Shown here one piece after another: positions 1 to 7,306 of a stretch of 64,000 nt of DNA. Source of the DNA: Gemmiger formicilis (GTDB lineage Bacteria > Bacillota > Clostridia > Oscillospirales > Ruminococcaceae); contig NZ_JANGCG010000011.1 of NCBI RefSeq assembly GCF_024462815.1, positions 37,784 to 101,783 of the forward strand, in the 5' to 3' direction. Below the pieces are notes generated by a model. That model searched no databases. It had not been told where the DNA came from and worked only from the letters and a program-made list of their open reading frames with translations. Position 1 is the stretch's first letter. Each line of letters begins with the position of its first letter. The position numbers and the translations under genes are program-made.

Positions 1-301
1 TCGTACAGATACCGTCCATGAAAGTACCCGGATCAGCGCCGCCCCTTGCGATCTCCGTTAATTTCTGTTCCCATTCTGCGGTCAGCATGGGAGAGGTCAG
101 CGGCTCCGGCAGGACCGTGACAAGGTTGATACCGGCTTTTGTGGGGATCAGGCTCTTGCCCTTGCGTTCCACAAATCCGGCTGCCACCAGCTTTTCGATG
201 ATTGCCGCCCTGGTCGCAGGCGTGCCAAGACCTTTTCGCTCCGCTTTATCGGGAATATCATCCTTGCCTGTGTTCTCCATAGCGGACAGGAGGGTATCTT
301 C
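1..301 (-). pseudogene. topB: topB, downstream part (DNA topoisomerase III), split by E1
   Basis: Reverse-strand translation runs EDTLLSAMENTGKDDIP and on through GLGTPATRAAIIEKL and LIPTKAGINLV, the standard type IA topoisomerase III sequence that follows the catalytic domain. The upstream part lies at 9224-10635. The two parts join in frame across a shared GA (positions 300-301 and 9224-9225) to give YTEDTLLSAME. The gene continues leftward outside the window. Topoisomerase III is a regular member of Tn1549/CTn2-type conjugation modules. As it stands this part has no start codon of its own. Confidence 0.9.
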
Positions 302-317
302 TGATACATATTGTCAA
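302..317 (-). promoter_or_regulatory. E1 left end with outward-facing -35 half-promoter
   Basis: The minus strand has TTGACA at 317-312, pointing out of the element. In a circle the next bases would be 10 bp of left end, the GA overlap and 5 bp of right end, then TATGCT at 9218-9213. That is a 17-bp spacer and a near-consensus promoter for the recombinase. In the integrated state no -10 box follows in topB. Confidence 0.7.
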
Positions 318-324
318 GGTGGTT

Positions 325-516
325 TTAAGAAATTTTCCCGCAATCGTTCATAATGAGCCGCTTGATTTTATCGCTCATAGTTTCCTTGCTGGTGGTGCTG
401 AAGTGGATTTTCACCCGATAGGTCGTGTTTCCGATTTTCTTCACAATATCGGGTTGCTCTGCTTCCTTTACGGTCAGAGGGGAAGCGTTTGCGGCGGTGC
501 TGGTTTTATTGCTCAT
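325..516 (-). CDS. TnpW-like small transposon protein
   Basis: A 63-aa protein with a disordered N-terminus and a core IGNTTYRVKIHFSTTSKETM followed by SDKIKRLI. This is the pattern of the TnpW family found beside TnpX-type recombinases in clostridial elements, and it is closely similar to the protein at 43562-43756 in E2. Its molecular role is not known. An AGGAG ribosome site precedes the ATG. It is the last gene before the left end, and its stop codon lies about 23 bp from the attachment site. E3 appears to lack it. Confidence 0.75.
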   Translation of the reverse strand: MSNKTSTAANASPLTVKEAEQPDIVKKIGNTTYRVKIHFSTTSKETMSDKIKRLIMNDCGKIS

Positions 517-533
517 AGGCTCTCCTTTCCATG

Positions 534-567
534 AAAAAAGCCCTTATGCTGCGGCGCACAAGGGCTT
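534..567 (-). terminator. Rho-independent terminator after the toprim-helicase operon
   Basis: On the minus strand an AAGCCCTT / AAGGGCTT stem is followed directly by a run of six T. It lies between the toprim-helicase stop (635) and the TnpW start (516), so it should end the main element operon and leave TnpW to its own promoter. Confidence 0.75.
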
Positions 568-597
568 GTAGTCATTCTTCTAAAACTCTGAAAGCGC

Positions 598-636
598 GAA
601 AGTGCAAAGCGCAAAGGGTCTGCACTTTGCACTTTC
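598..636. repeat. 12-bp inverted repeat overlapping the helicase stop codon
   Basis: GAAAGTGCAAAG at 598-609 and CTTTGCACTTTC at 625-636 are perfect inverted repeats. A very similar hairpin lies at the same place in E3 (59432-59470). There is no T-run, so it may be an mRNA 3'-end stabiliser or an element-end structure and not a terminator. Confidence 0.65.
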
Positions 637-2536
637 AGCTTGCGGGTTCGGGTGGCTGCTTCCTCTTGATGAAGTTGTACCATTGACCGCCGACGCGCCT
701 TGCGCCCAAAATGCCGCCCATGTTGCGCTTGGCGTTCTGCACCGTCCTTTCGGATATTCCGGCTTCGGCTGCGGCCTTTACAATGTCCTCGCTGGCAAGC
801 TCTTTTCCGTCTGCCAACAGGTCAAGTATCAGCCGTTCCGCCTGTTCGGTCTTGGTGGCGGTGTTGCCGCCCGCGCCGGACAGCAGCTCATCGGCGGTAA
901 TGTCATACTCGCCTATCCACGAAAAGCCCGTTTCCGGGTCAAGGCAAAAGGCTATGGGCTTGCCCTCCGGCGCAAGGGAAGATTTGTCATGGACGATAAC
1001 GCGCACATTCGGCTCCCGCTTCACGCGTCCGATCAGCAGGACGCTCCTTGCTGCGGCGCGGAAGTCGATAGAGCCTAAGCCCCGGTAGGCGCTTTGTCCT
1101 CCGGCGGCTTTGTTGAGGTGTCCGATTAGGATAACGGCGCACCCGGTACGCTCGGCAATCTCGGCAAGGCGGCGGAACATGGGGCGTATCTCATTGGCCT
1201 TGTTCATGTCGGTTTTCTCGCCCACATACGCCTGTATGGGGTCAAGGATAATCAGCCGCGCCCCGGTCTGCCGGATAGCCCTCTCTATGCGCTCGTCGGA
1301 AAGGGAAAGCCCCTGCTTGCTCTCGTCAATGACAAGAACGCGGTCAAGGTCTGCTTCGGCTTCCATAAGGCGGGGCTTGATTGTGTCGCCCAAACCGTCC
1401 TCGGCGGTCTGGTAAATCACATTGAACGGCTCATGCGCCGCCATGTGTGGGAACGGCTTGCGGTTGGTACAGGCGGCGGCAAGGCGTAGGGCAAAGGTGG
1501 TCTTGCCCTCGCCGGGGTTGCCCTGCACAATGGTTACTTTCCCAAAGGGGATATACGGCTCCCATAGCCATTCAACGGTCTGTGTGTCAACCTCGCTCAT
1601 GCGGATAATCTCGACGGTTTTTTCCTGCGGCGGCTCTTTCAAGCCGTAAACCGCTTCCCGGATATACTTCCCGTCTGTGATTTCTGCCCGGTGCTGCAAT
1701 ACCTCGTTCCAGTCCTTAAACAGCGGCACAAGGCGGTGGACGGTATATCCCTCCGGCACAAGCTCCGCAAGGCGGCTGCAAGCGTCGTTTCCTGCTTGGT
1801 CGCTGTCAAGGCAGAGGTAAACGGTCTTGATGTTCGGGCGGTCAGAGAGGAAACGCAACAGGGCTTTTTCTCCCACGCCGCCCAATGACAAATAGCTCTG
1901 CTTCTGCCATGCCTTTTTGAACAGGCAGAGGAAAGAGAGCAGGTCAACGGGGGCTTCAAAGACAAAAAGCCTGTCGCCCTCGCCCCGGTAGCAGAAATTA
2001 AAGGCTTTGTCGCTGCTTTTCACATCAAGCCGGAAGTTTCCCGCCGTTCCTTTGCTGTGGGCGTAGCGCGGTATTCCGTCCTCGTCCCGCCCCACAAATA
2101 CGGCGTTGTGGTGGGCTGCGTCCTCGTAAATATCGCCGCGGGCAAAGAAAAAGCCCGTCACATCTTCATCAATGTGGCGGGCTGCTGTAAGGTAGTTCCT
2201 CGCTGTTCGGTTGTCGCTGTTTGGGGGCGGTAGCCGGAAGTCGGAAAGGGACGCGGGGCAAGGTCTGTCCGGCGGCGGTGCGGCTCCCTTTTCTCCTGTG
2301 AGAAGTTCCACGGCTTCGGTAAAGCTCTTGCCGAAAAACTCCATGACAAAATCAACGGGGCCGCCGCCCTTACTCTGGCTGTGCCTGTACCATTTGTTTC
2401 CCCGGACGGTCAAGCTGTCGTGCCGTTTCCAGCGGTATTCATTCCCGGCGCGGGTAAGCTGCTCGCCCTGTGATTGCAGGAAGGAAACAAGGTCGGCTTG
2501 GTTCGCCCGGTCTATCTGTTCTTGGGTGTAATACAT
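635..2536 (-). CDS. DUF3991/toprim primase-like and RepA-type helicase fusion
   Basis: A 633-aa protein. The N-terminal ~180 residues match the DUF3991 type of primase-like domain. A toprim segment with LDSDQAG lies near residues 243-249. A Walker A motif GNPGEGKTT lies near 339-347, followed by a RepA/DnaB-like AAA domain with LIILDP (Walker B). The C-terminal ~70 residues look like a winged helix. It probably starts element replication after excision or transfer by unwinding and priming. The ATG at 2536 is preferred because GAGGTAT sits before it; an upstream ATG at 2572 lacks a good ribosome site. It is nearly the same protein as 59469-61364 in E3, mostly with scattered substitutions. Confidence 0.87.
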   Translation of the reverse strand: MYYTQEQIDRANQADLVSFLQSQGEQLTRAGNEYRWKRHDSLTVRGNKWYRHSQSKGGGPVDFVMEFFGKSFTEAVELLTGEKGAAPPPDRPCPASLSDFRLPPPNSDNRTARNYLTAARHIDEDVTGFFFARGDIYEDAAHHNAVFVGRDEDGIPRYAHSKGTAGNFRLDVKSSDKAFNFCYRGEGDRLFVFEAPVDLLSFLCLFKKAWQKQSYLSLGGVGEKALLRFLSDRPNIKTVYLCLDSDQAGNDACSRLAELVPEGYTVHRLVPLFKDWNEVLQHRAEITDGKYIREAVYGLKEPPQEKTVEIIRMSEVDTQTVEWLWEPYIPFGKVTIVQGNPGEGKTTFALRLAAACTNRKPFPHMAAHEPFNVIYQTAEDGLGDTIKPRLMEAEADLDRVLVIDESKQGLSLSDERIERAIRQTGARLIILDPIQAYVGEKTDMNKANEIRPMFRRLAEIAERTGCAVILIGHLNKAAGGQSAYRGLGSIDFRAAARSVLLIGRVKREPNVRVIVHDKSSLAPEGKPIAFCLDPETGFSWIGEYDITADELLSGAGGNTATKTEQAERLILDLLADGKELASEDIVKAAAEAGISERTVQNAKRNMGGILGARRVGGQWYNFIKRKQPPEPAS

Positions 2537-2618
2537 GGTTGATACCTCGCTTTCTTCGGTTGAATTGTTCATAGTTTCTAAGTATAATAAAAACAACAAA
2601 TTGGAAGTTATCATAAAG

Positions 2619-2987
2619 ATGGTGCGATATATGATTTTTAAGGGATTTCCATACTATTTGGGGGCAATTGCGACAACAAAATGTATAAGAGCGATTTTAT
2701 TTGTGTTTGTGCCTGGCAAAAACGGAGATAGGGTTACCCTGGATTCTTGTACTGGATGGGTTAGGCACATGGGAAGATTTTACGAGAGCAGGACATATTC
2801 ATTTTTGTTAGATACACAATTGTCGAAAGGGAATATAGAGGTCCTTTTGCTGGATAAGAAGAAGCACCCCATATTAAAACTCAATGAACACTCTCCATCC
2901 GGTACAATAGCCTTAGATGGAAAGAGCAGATATTATCTGCGTTGGGAATTTAGGAGTGCCTCTGGTAAATGTAAGCTACAATGGTAA
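2619..2987 (+). CDS. Small conserved protein of unknown function, N-terminus probably degraded
   Basis: Plus-strand frame of 122 aa. The C-terminal ~90 residues look like a conserved unit with GWVRHMGRFYESRTYSFLLD and YYLRWEFRSASGKC, a motif set I recall from small Clostridia proteins without assigned function. The first ~30 residues resemble a damaged signal or membrane segment, so the gene may be a decayed remnant. It runs against its neighbours, between the helicase and mobA. In E3 the same slot holds an unrelated SnoaL-like gene. The start is a guess, as no strong ribosome site is visible. Confidence 0.5.
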   Translation: MVRYMIFKGFPYYLGAIATTKCIRAILFVFVPGKNGDRVTLDSCTGWVRHMGRFYESRTYSFLLDTQLSKGNIEVLLLDKKKHPILKLNEHSPSGTIALDGKSRYYLRWEFRSASGKCKLQW

Positions 2988-3017
2988 AAGCAAATCCCGG
3001 TTTATCGGAAAGCATTT

Positions 3018-3054
3018 AGGACGGACAAGCTGGACAGCTTGCCCGTCCTTTTCC
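3018..3054. terminator. Bidirectional hairpin between plus-strand gene and mobA
   Basis: AGGACGGACAAGCTG and its near-complement CAGCTTGCCCGTCCT form a long stem with a T-rich tail on the plus strand. The E3 equivalent is at 61914-61950 with a changed loop. It separates the convergent plus-strand gene from mobA. Confidence 0.65.
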
Positions 3055-4563
3055 TTATCGCTCCTGTTCATGCCGCTTGGCGCGGGTCTGCTCCGGCTGG
3101 TCGGCTTTCAGCGCAATATCAACGCACTTGCGGATATTGTGCAGTTCGGCAACCTCGGCGCGGGTTTCTTTCAGCTTGGTATATTCCGCTGTTCTCTGCC
3201 CGCTGAGAGTGGCGTACTCTTTTTCCCATTCAGAGATAGGCAAGGTCTTTGTCCCTTTCGGCAGATTTGCATGGAGATAGCGGCTCGCTGCGTTCCATAG
3301 GGTCAACTCGGCGCGGTGGGCTTCCTCGTACTTGTCGCGCTTGTTTGTCCAGCCGTTTTGCAGCTTTTTCAGCTCATCGTGAACGGGCTTGTACTCGGTG
3401 TAGTTCTTCCCGTATTCAATCAGCTTTTGCAGCTTCTTCATGCGTTCCTCGGCGGTTTTCATTCCCGCCCGGATAGTGTCGGCCTGTTCGCTGACAGAGG
3501 AAAGGGCTGCGTCCAGCTCGTCAAGGGTCGAGATACCATGCTCGGAAAGATAGTTGACCGCTGCCGCTATGGTTTTCAGTTCATCGGCTGTGTGCTGTTG
3601 TTGCCAACGCTGCGAATACTTCCGGCTCTTTTCTCTCTGAACGCTCAAATACTTCATCAGCAGATTTGCAAGGCCGGGGGATTGTTGCGGCTGTTCCGGG
3701 GCGGTTTCCCGCGCTTTGAACAGGTCGGCAATCCACTCTTTGAGCTTCCCAACCTGCGCCCGGATTTCCCGGATAAGGCGGTTTGCCTTTTGGATATTTC
3801 GGTTCAGTTCGCCTTTCTCGGTGGCAATACCTTTCTTCTCCATCTGGCAAGCCGCCACGCCCATGTGGACGGTGGGTATCTCGTCAATGCCGCGCTCGGC
3901 GTTGCTGCGGTGGTCGATACGCTCCGGGCTTCCGTTCCTCTCCAAAAAGTCGTTGGTAAGGTCAGCCCATGCCTTTCGCCACAAGAGGGCGTTGCCCTTG
4001 TCGTTCCAGCCGGTCAGATCAACTTTGTGCGTCTTGTATCTGCCACTTGGCAAGCGAATACGCTCGCCGTTCCCGTCAAGGTCATATTCCTTTCTGGACT
4101 TCGCCGCCCACGCGCCGCGCTCGTCAAAGGGGCGCATGGTAAGCATGATGTGACAATGGGGATTGCCCTTGCCGGTGTCGTGAATGGCATAATCGACGCA
4201 CATTCCTCTGGAAACAAATTGAGAGGAACAGTATTCCCGGACAAGCCGGATCTGTTCCTCTCTGGATAACTCTATGGGGAGCGCCGCGTCAATCTCTCTG
4301 GCAAGCTGGGCGTTCCCAGCTTTCTCGTAAAGCTCCACGCTGTTCCACAAGGTTGAACGGTCAGAGAAAGAGGGCGGGGCATGGGGCGGCAGCAGGATTT
4401 CGGTATGGACAACACCGCCTTTGCGGGTGTAGTCGTGGGTCATTCCGTCCCACTCGTTTGTCAGCTTTTCACCGCTTCGGTAGGCGGCTGCGGCAACGGC
4501 TGATTTGCCCTTGCCCCGGCTGACAATGCTGATGTTACAATGGTAAATGGCTATGGGTATCAC
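3055..4563 (-). CDS. mobA: MobA/MobL-family relaxase (MOBQ)
   Basis: About 500 aa. The conserved MobA/MobL N-terminus AIYHCNISIVSRGKGKSAV leads into AAAAYRSGEKL, with the metal-binding His cluster NPHCHIMLTMR further on. The C-terminal half is charged and helical, as usual. It would nick its own oriT at 4765-4792 and pilot the strand through an ICE-encoded secretion channel. The start is unclear. GGGAGGTG is an ideal ribosome site for an ATA codon at 4554, while the only standard in-frame codon nearby is the GTG at 4563 inside that site. The same arrangement recurs in E3 and E2. Nearly the same protein as 61951-63459. Confidence 0.88.
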   Translation of the reverse strand: MIPIAIYHCNISIVSRGKGKSAVAAAAYRSGEKLTNEWDGMTHDYTRKGGVVHTEILLPPHAPPSFSDRSTLWNSVELYEKAGNAQLAREIDAALPIELSREEQIRLVREYCSSQFVSRGMCVDYAIHDTGKGNPHCHIMLTMRPFDERGAWAAKSRKEYDLDGNGERIRLPSGRYKTHKVDLTGWNDKGNALLWRKAWADLTNDFLERNGSPERIDHRSNAERGIDEIPTVHMGVAACQMEKKGIATEKGELNRNIQKANRLIREIRAQVGKLKEWIADLFKARETAPEQPQQSPGLANLLMKYLSVQREKSRKYSQRWQQQHTADELKTIAAAVNYLSEHGISTLDELDAALSSVSEQADTIRAGMKTAEERMKKLQKLIEYGKNYTEYKPVHDELKKLQNGWTNKRDKYEEAHRAELTLWNAASRYLHANLPKGTKTLPISEWEKEYATLSGQRTAEYTKLKETRAEVAELHNIRKCVDIALKADQPEQTRAKRHEQER

Positions 4564-4569
4564 CTCCCG

Positions 4570-4741
4570 GATAGGATAACAAAACCCGCAAAAATGGTAC
4601 AGACGCCAAAGGCGGGTGTGCCGTTTTTGTGGGTGTGCAGGGATAGCCGCGTAAGCGGCGCAAGGGGTGCAGCCCCTTGTTGCGGCAAAGCCGCCATATC
4701 GGAGCGCGGGGAAAGTTCCCTGTGCGGAGATAAGCCCTCGG
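4570..4741. repeat. Series of short perfect hairpins between mobA and oriT
   Basis: The gap contains GCCGCgtaaGCGGC, AAGGGGtgcaGCCCCTT and TTGCGGCaaaGCCGC in close succession, plus a looser AAAATGGTAC / GTGCCGTTTT pair. E3 keeps the same series. Elements A and E2 have different sequences with a similar layout. They may organise the relaxosome or the mobA leader. Confidence 0.6.
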
Positions 4742-4764
4742 CAGAGCGCACACGCCCGCAAGGG

Positions 4765-4792
4765 TGTATAAGTGCGCCCTTGTTGCCAAGGG
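4765..4792. other. oriT: Putative oriT (RSF1010-like core)
   Basis: The plus strand holds GTGTATAAGTGCGCCCTT. Its TAAGTGCGCCCT is the conserved oriT core of RSF1010/R1162-type MOBQ plasmids. The core runs into an inverted repeat CCCTTG / CAAGGG. Copies with the same layout lie at the matching place in A, E2 and E3, always between DUF3847 and mobA. Confidence 0.8.
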
Positions 4793-4797
4793 ATTAT

Positions 4798-5091
4798 TTA
4801 GCTTGTCGTTTTCTCGGCTCGTTTTTTCAAAAACTCCCGCGCTGGTTCACTCGTCAAAGCAAGTCGGAGAAGTGCTGTGGCTTCCTCGTCGGTCATGTTC
4901 TTTGCTTCCGGCACAATGCTCTCAAAGACTGCGCCCCGGACGATCAGCCGGTGGCTGCGCGTCCGGCGTTCCTCTTGAGACAGCTTTTGCCGTAGCACCT
5001 TTTCCCAGTTCTCAAACTGCAGGATTTTCTTCTTTCCGTCCTCAATCTCGGCGGTCAATTCCTCGCATGTTTTTTCTCTTGGTTTCGTCAT
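4798..5091 (-). CDS. DUF3847 family protein
   Basis: A 97-aa protein with an N-terminal coiled coil (about residues 8-40), the conserved RSHRLIVRGAVFESI segment and a C-terminal helix. DUF3847 proteins accompany MobA/MobL relaxases in clostridial IMEs and lie just beyond oriT, so an accessory relaxosome or oriT-binding role is likely but unproven. The ATG at 5091 is the first one in frame after the upstream hairpin. Homologues in this window are at 26912, 48353 and 63704. Confidence 0.8.
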   Translation of the reverse strand: MTKPREKTCEELTAEIEDGKKKILQFENWEKVLRQKLSQEERRTRSHRLIVRGAVFESIVPEAKNMTDEEATALLRLALTSEPAREFLKKRAEKTTS

Positions 5092-5125
5092 AGCTGGTCG
5101 CTCCTTTCTGCTCATGGATATAGAA

Positions 5126-5155
5126 AAGGGGCAGTCGATTTCTCGGCTGCCCCTT
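5126..5155. terminator. Terminator between anti-sigma gene and DUF3847
   Basis: AAGGGGCAG and CTGCCCCTT flank a 12-nt loop. The minus strand continues with TTTTC, the plus strand with a T-rich stretch. It should end the sigma/anti-sigma transcript. Confidence 0.65.
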
Positions 5156-5171
5156 GTTATATTTTTTGCCT

Positions 5172-6176
5172 TTATGGAAGTAAAGTAATATCCACAAATT
5201 GCTCTGCCCATATTGTTAGAATTGTTGCTGGCTCCCCTGTATATGTTACCTCTACACGGTCACCAAGCGAATATCCGTCAGCAGATTGTCCGTCTGGTAG
5301 ATCAATCCCGTACCCGCGGCTGTATTCCGGGGCCTTATCCTCGTCCAAACGAATTCCTATATGATTTGCGTATGGGTCGATTGCCATAATTTCACCTGTG
5401 ATAGTGTGGACAGAGTTACTGCTTTGCTGTGTTTTATTGACCAATGCTTGCAGGCATTTCGCATAATCCTCCGCAGATATATTTTCCGAACTGATTATGA
5501 AAGCAACATCATCTTGCAAGAATTCAGCATAATAACATTCTGCTCCGTTTTCATTTTTGTAGTGGAAAACAGCCAACTCCCTACCATTGATATCTGTAAA
5601 CTTGAGTTCGTCATCACTTAAATCAAAAATATCATAAGTGTGCTTAAACACTTTTGACAGGACGATATTGACACTCTGCGTTCCATCGGAATTTTGGAAC
5701 ACAACAGAATTTCCATCATAATAAACATCACGATTTTCTGACTGGAAGATGCCAAAATCTTTGCTCTGGAGTGTAAGATAGGGGAGCGTTTCTGAAATCG
5801 GAAGAGATACATCAAAATAATTGAGCAGTTCTTCATAAGATATTGCGGTAAAATCGTCTCCGGAAAGATTGATATTACCAATTACGGTATCAGGAATGGC
5901 AATTTCATTGATATTAAGGCTTATAGCCTGTTCGGTATTGTCCGACTGTCCATTTGGGTTTGTAATGATTGGGGGATTATAATCTGGCTGTGGCATAGTT
6001 TGTCCCGGAAACTGTTTCCACAATGTCGCAAATGGTACTGCTAATACGATGGCGGCGCAAGCAGCTAAAGAGGCGAACTTTATCCACCTGTTTTTTGGGC
6101 AGTGGTAGTTTTCGGCTTCCTCATAATATTTGTCGTTGACTTCGCTCATGGCTTCGGAAAACAATTTAGCGTTCAT
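5172..6176 (-). CDS. Putative anti-sigma factor, single-pass membrane protein
   Basis: A 334-aa protein with a cytosolic N-terminus of ~50 residues, one membrane segment (FASLAACAAIVLAVPFATLW, about 33-52) and a large extracytoplasmic domain ending in a small OB-like region (HTITGEIMAIDPYANHIGI onward). Its start overlaps the stop of the sigma gene by 4 bp, the usual arrangement for an ECF sigma factor and its membrane-bound inhibitor. The external domain should sense the signal. I do not recognise the ligand. This is cargo of E1; nothing similar is seen in the visible part of E3. Confidence 0.7.
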   Translation of the reverse strand: MNAKLFSEAMSEVNDKYYEEAENYHCPKNRWIKFASLAACAAIVLAVPFATLWKQFPGQTMPQPDYNPPIITNPNGQSDNTEQAISLNINEIAIPDTVIGNINLSGDDFTAISYEELLNYFDVSLPISETLPYLTLQSKDFGIFQSENRDVYYDGNSVVFQNSDGTQSVNIVLSKVFKHTYDIFDLSDDELKFTDINGRELAVFHYKNENGAECYYAEFLQDDVAFIISSENISAEDYAKCLQALVNKTQQSSNSVHTITGEIMAIDPYANHIGIRLDEDKAPEYSRGYGIDLPDGQSADGYSLGDRVEVTYTGEPATILTIWAEQFVDITLLP

Positions 6177-6733
6177 ACAAAAACCTCCTGTTCTATCAAG
6201 TATTGTTTCATCTTCTGACGGATCAGAGTGAGCCGGACGGATACATTTTTTTCAGAGATACCTACGCGCTTTGCTATGTCCGCATAGGTATCTGCATACG
6301 CATAGCGGCGCATGAAGATAATGCGCTGTTTTTCGGTCAGCGTATCCAAAAATGCCTCAATGATACGAGCTAACTCTCTGGCTTCAATTTCATCTTCCAC
6401 AGTTTTCTGGTCTGCGATACAGCCCTCAATTTCGGCTAAGGCAATCGTATAGTGTCCGCTTCGTTTGGCCGCTTCCTTTCTCCAATAGATTTTGAGTGAA
6501 ATGTTCCGAACGATTTTCACGATGTAGCTGAGCAGCGGGTTAGGGTGTACCGGGGGAATGGCGTTCCATGCGCCTAAGTAAGCGTCGTTGACACATTCCT
6601 CCGCGTCCTGCCTGCTGTTCACAATGTTGTACGAGAGATTGTGACAGATTTTTCCGTATTTAATGTCCAATTCCCGTATGGCTTGCTGGTCACGCTTAAA
6701 AAACAACTCGATAATTTTTTCATCATCAATCAT
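6173..6733 (-). CDS. ECF-type RNA polymerase sigma factor
   Basis: A 186-aa protein with region 2 (NSRQDAEECVNDAYLGAWN, about 58-76) and region 4 (LTEKQRIIFMRRYAYADTYA then DIAKRVGISEKNVSVRL). Length and layout fit an extracytoplasmic-function sigma factor. It is translationally coupled to the anti-sigma gene. No promoter pair recognised by it could be picked out in E1, so its targets may lie outside the element. Confidence 0.85.
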   Translation of the reverse strand: MIDDEKIIELFFKRDQQAIRELDIKYGKICHNLSYNIVNSRQDAEECVNDAYLGAWNAIPPVHPNPLLSYIVKIVRNISLKIYWRKEAAKRSGHYTIALAEIEGCIADQKTVEDEIEARELARIIEAFLDTLTEKQRIIFMRRYAYADTYADIAKRVGISEKNVSVRLTLIRQKMKQYLIEQEVFV

Positions 6734-6817
6734 CGCGCCACCTCCTTTCCGGCTTCACCTATATACTACGGTTTTAGCGGCAAATACTAAATGAAAGAGA
6801 AAAGTTTTTCAAAAAAA

Positions 6818-7120
6818 TTATACCATGCCTTTGATAAAGCCGCTTGCGGCAGCTTTTGCCGCTTCACTGGCAGCTCTCCGGCGTTCCTCGCTGTATGGGG
6901 CGGTCAGACGGAAAGAGAAGCGGCCTTTCTCAATGTCAAACTCCATGCAGCCCGTTTCCGGGTCTGCGTCGGTCTGGCGGCACACATCGGGGTGCTGCTC
7001 GGCATAGGCGGCAAGCCGTTTCTTCAAGGCGGTGTTGTGGGTGCGGATATGGATAAGCGGGTCTTTCTCGTCAAACCAAATGTCGGTGGTCTTTTCCTGC
7101 TTGGTAAGCCCTGTTCGCAT
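6818..7120 (-). CDS. Conserved 100-aa protein of clostridial mobile elements
   Basis: Soluble 100-aa protein with TGLTKQEKTTDIWFDEKDP, then IHIRTHNTALKKRL and a C-terminal RFSFRLTAPYSEERR. I recall this as a common small gene of unknown function in clostridial IMEs. It has AAAGGAG before the ATG. It lies between the recombinase and the sigma gene, so a role in element maintenance or gene control is possible, but nothing in the sequence shows it. Confidence 0.7.
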   Translation of the reverse strand: MRTGLTKQEKTTDIWFDEKDPLIHIRTHNTALKKRLAAYAEQHPDVCRQTDADPETGCMEFDIEKGRFSFRLTAPYSEERRRAASEAAKAAASGFIKGMV

Positions 7121-7218
7121 AAATGCTCCTTTCTGCGCCCTCGTTTGGAGAGAGGGGCATTTTTGATGGATTTTTCCCGGCTCTTGACTTTGGGAAAATG
7201 GGGATTTTCAAATAGAAA

Positions 7219-7250
7219 CCGCCCCGGCGAACCATTCCTCGTCCGGGCGG
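7219..7250. terminator. Hairpin downstream of E1 recombinase
   Basis: CCGCCCCGGCGA and TCGTCCGGGCGG form a GC-rich stem about 57 bp after the recombinase stop. On the minus strand it is followed by TTTCTATTTG, a weak T-run. Confidence 0.5.
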
Positions 7251-7306
7251 CTCCTATCGTGTGATTTCCGTTTTTTCCGGCTCTTGACCGTCAAGCATGA
7301 ATTAGC

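Noticed and set aside
1..353. Plus-strand 111-aa frame at the left edge
   Set aside because: It is antisense to the topB downstream part, whose reverse-strand translation is clearly topoisomerase III.
6791..7264. Plus-strand frame of 157 aa
   Set aside because: Covers the 100-aa conserved minus-strand gene at 6818-7120, which has a ribosome site and is recalled from other elements.
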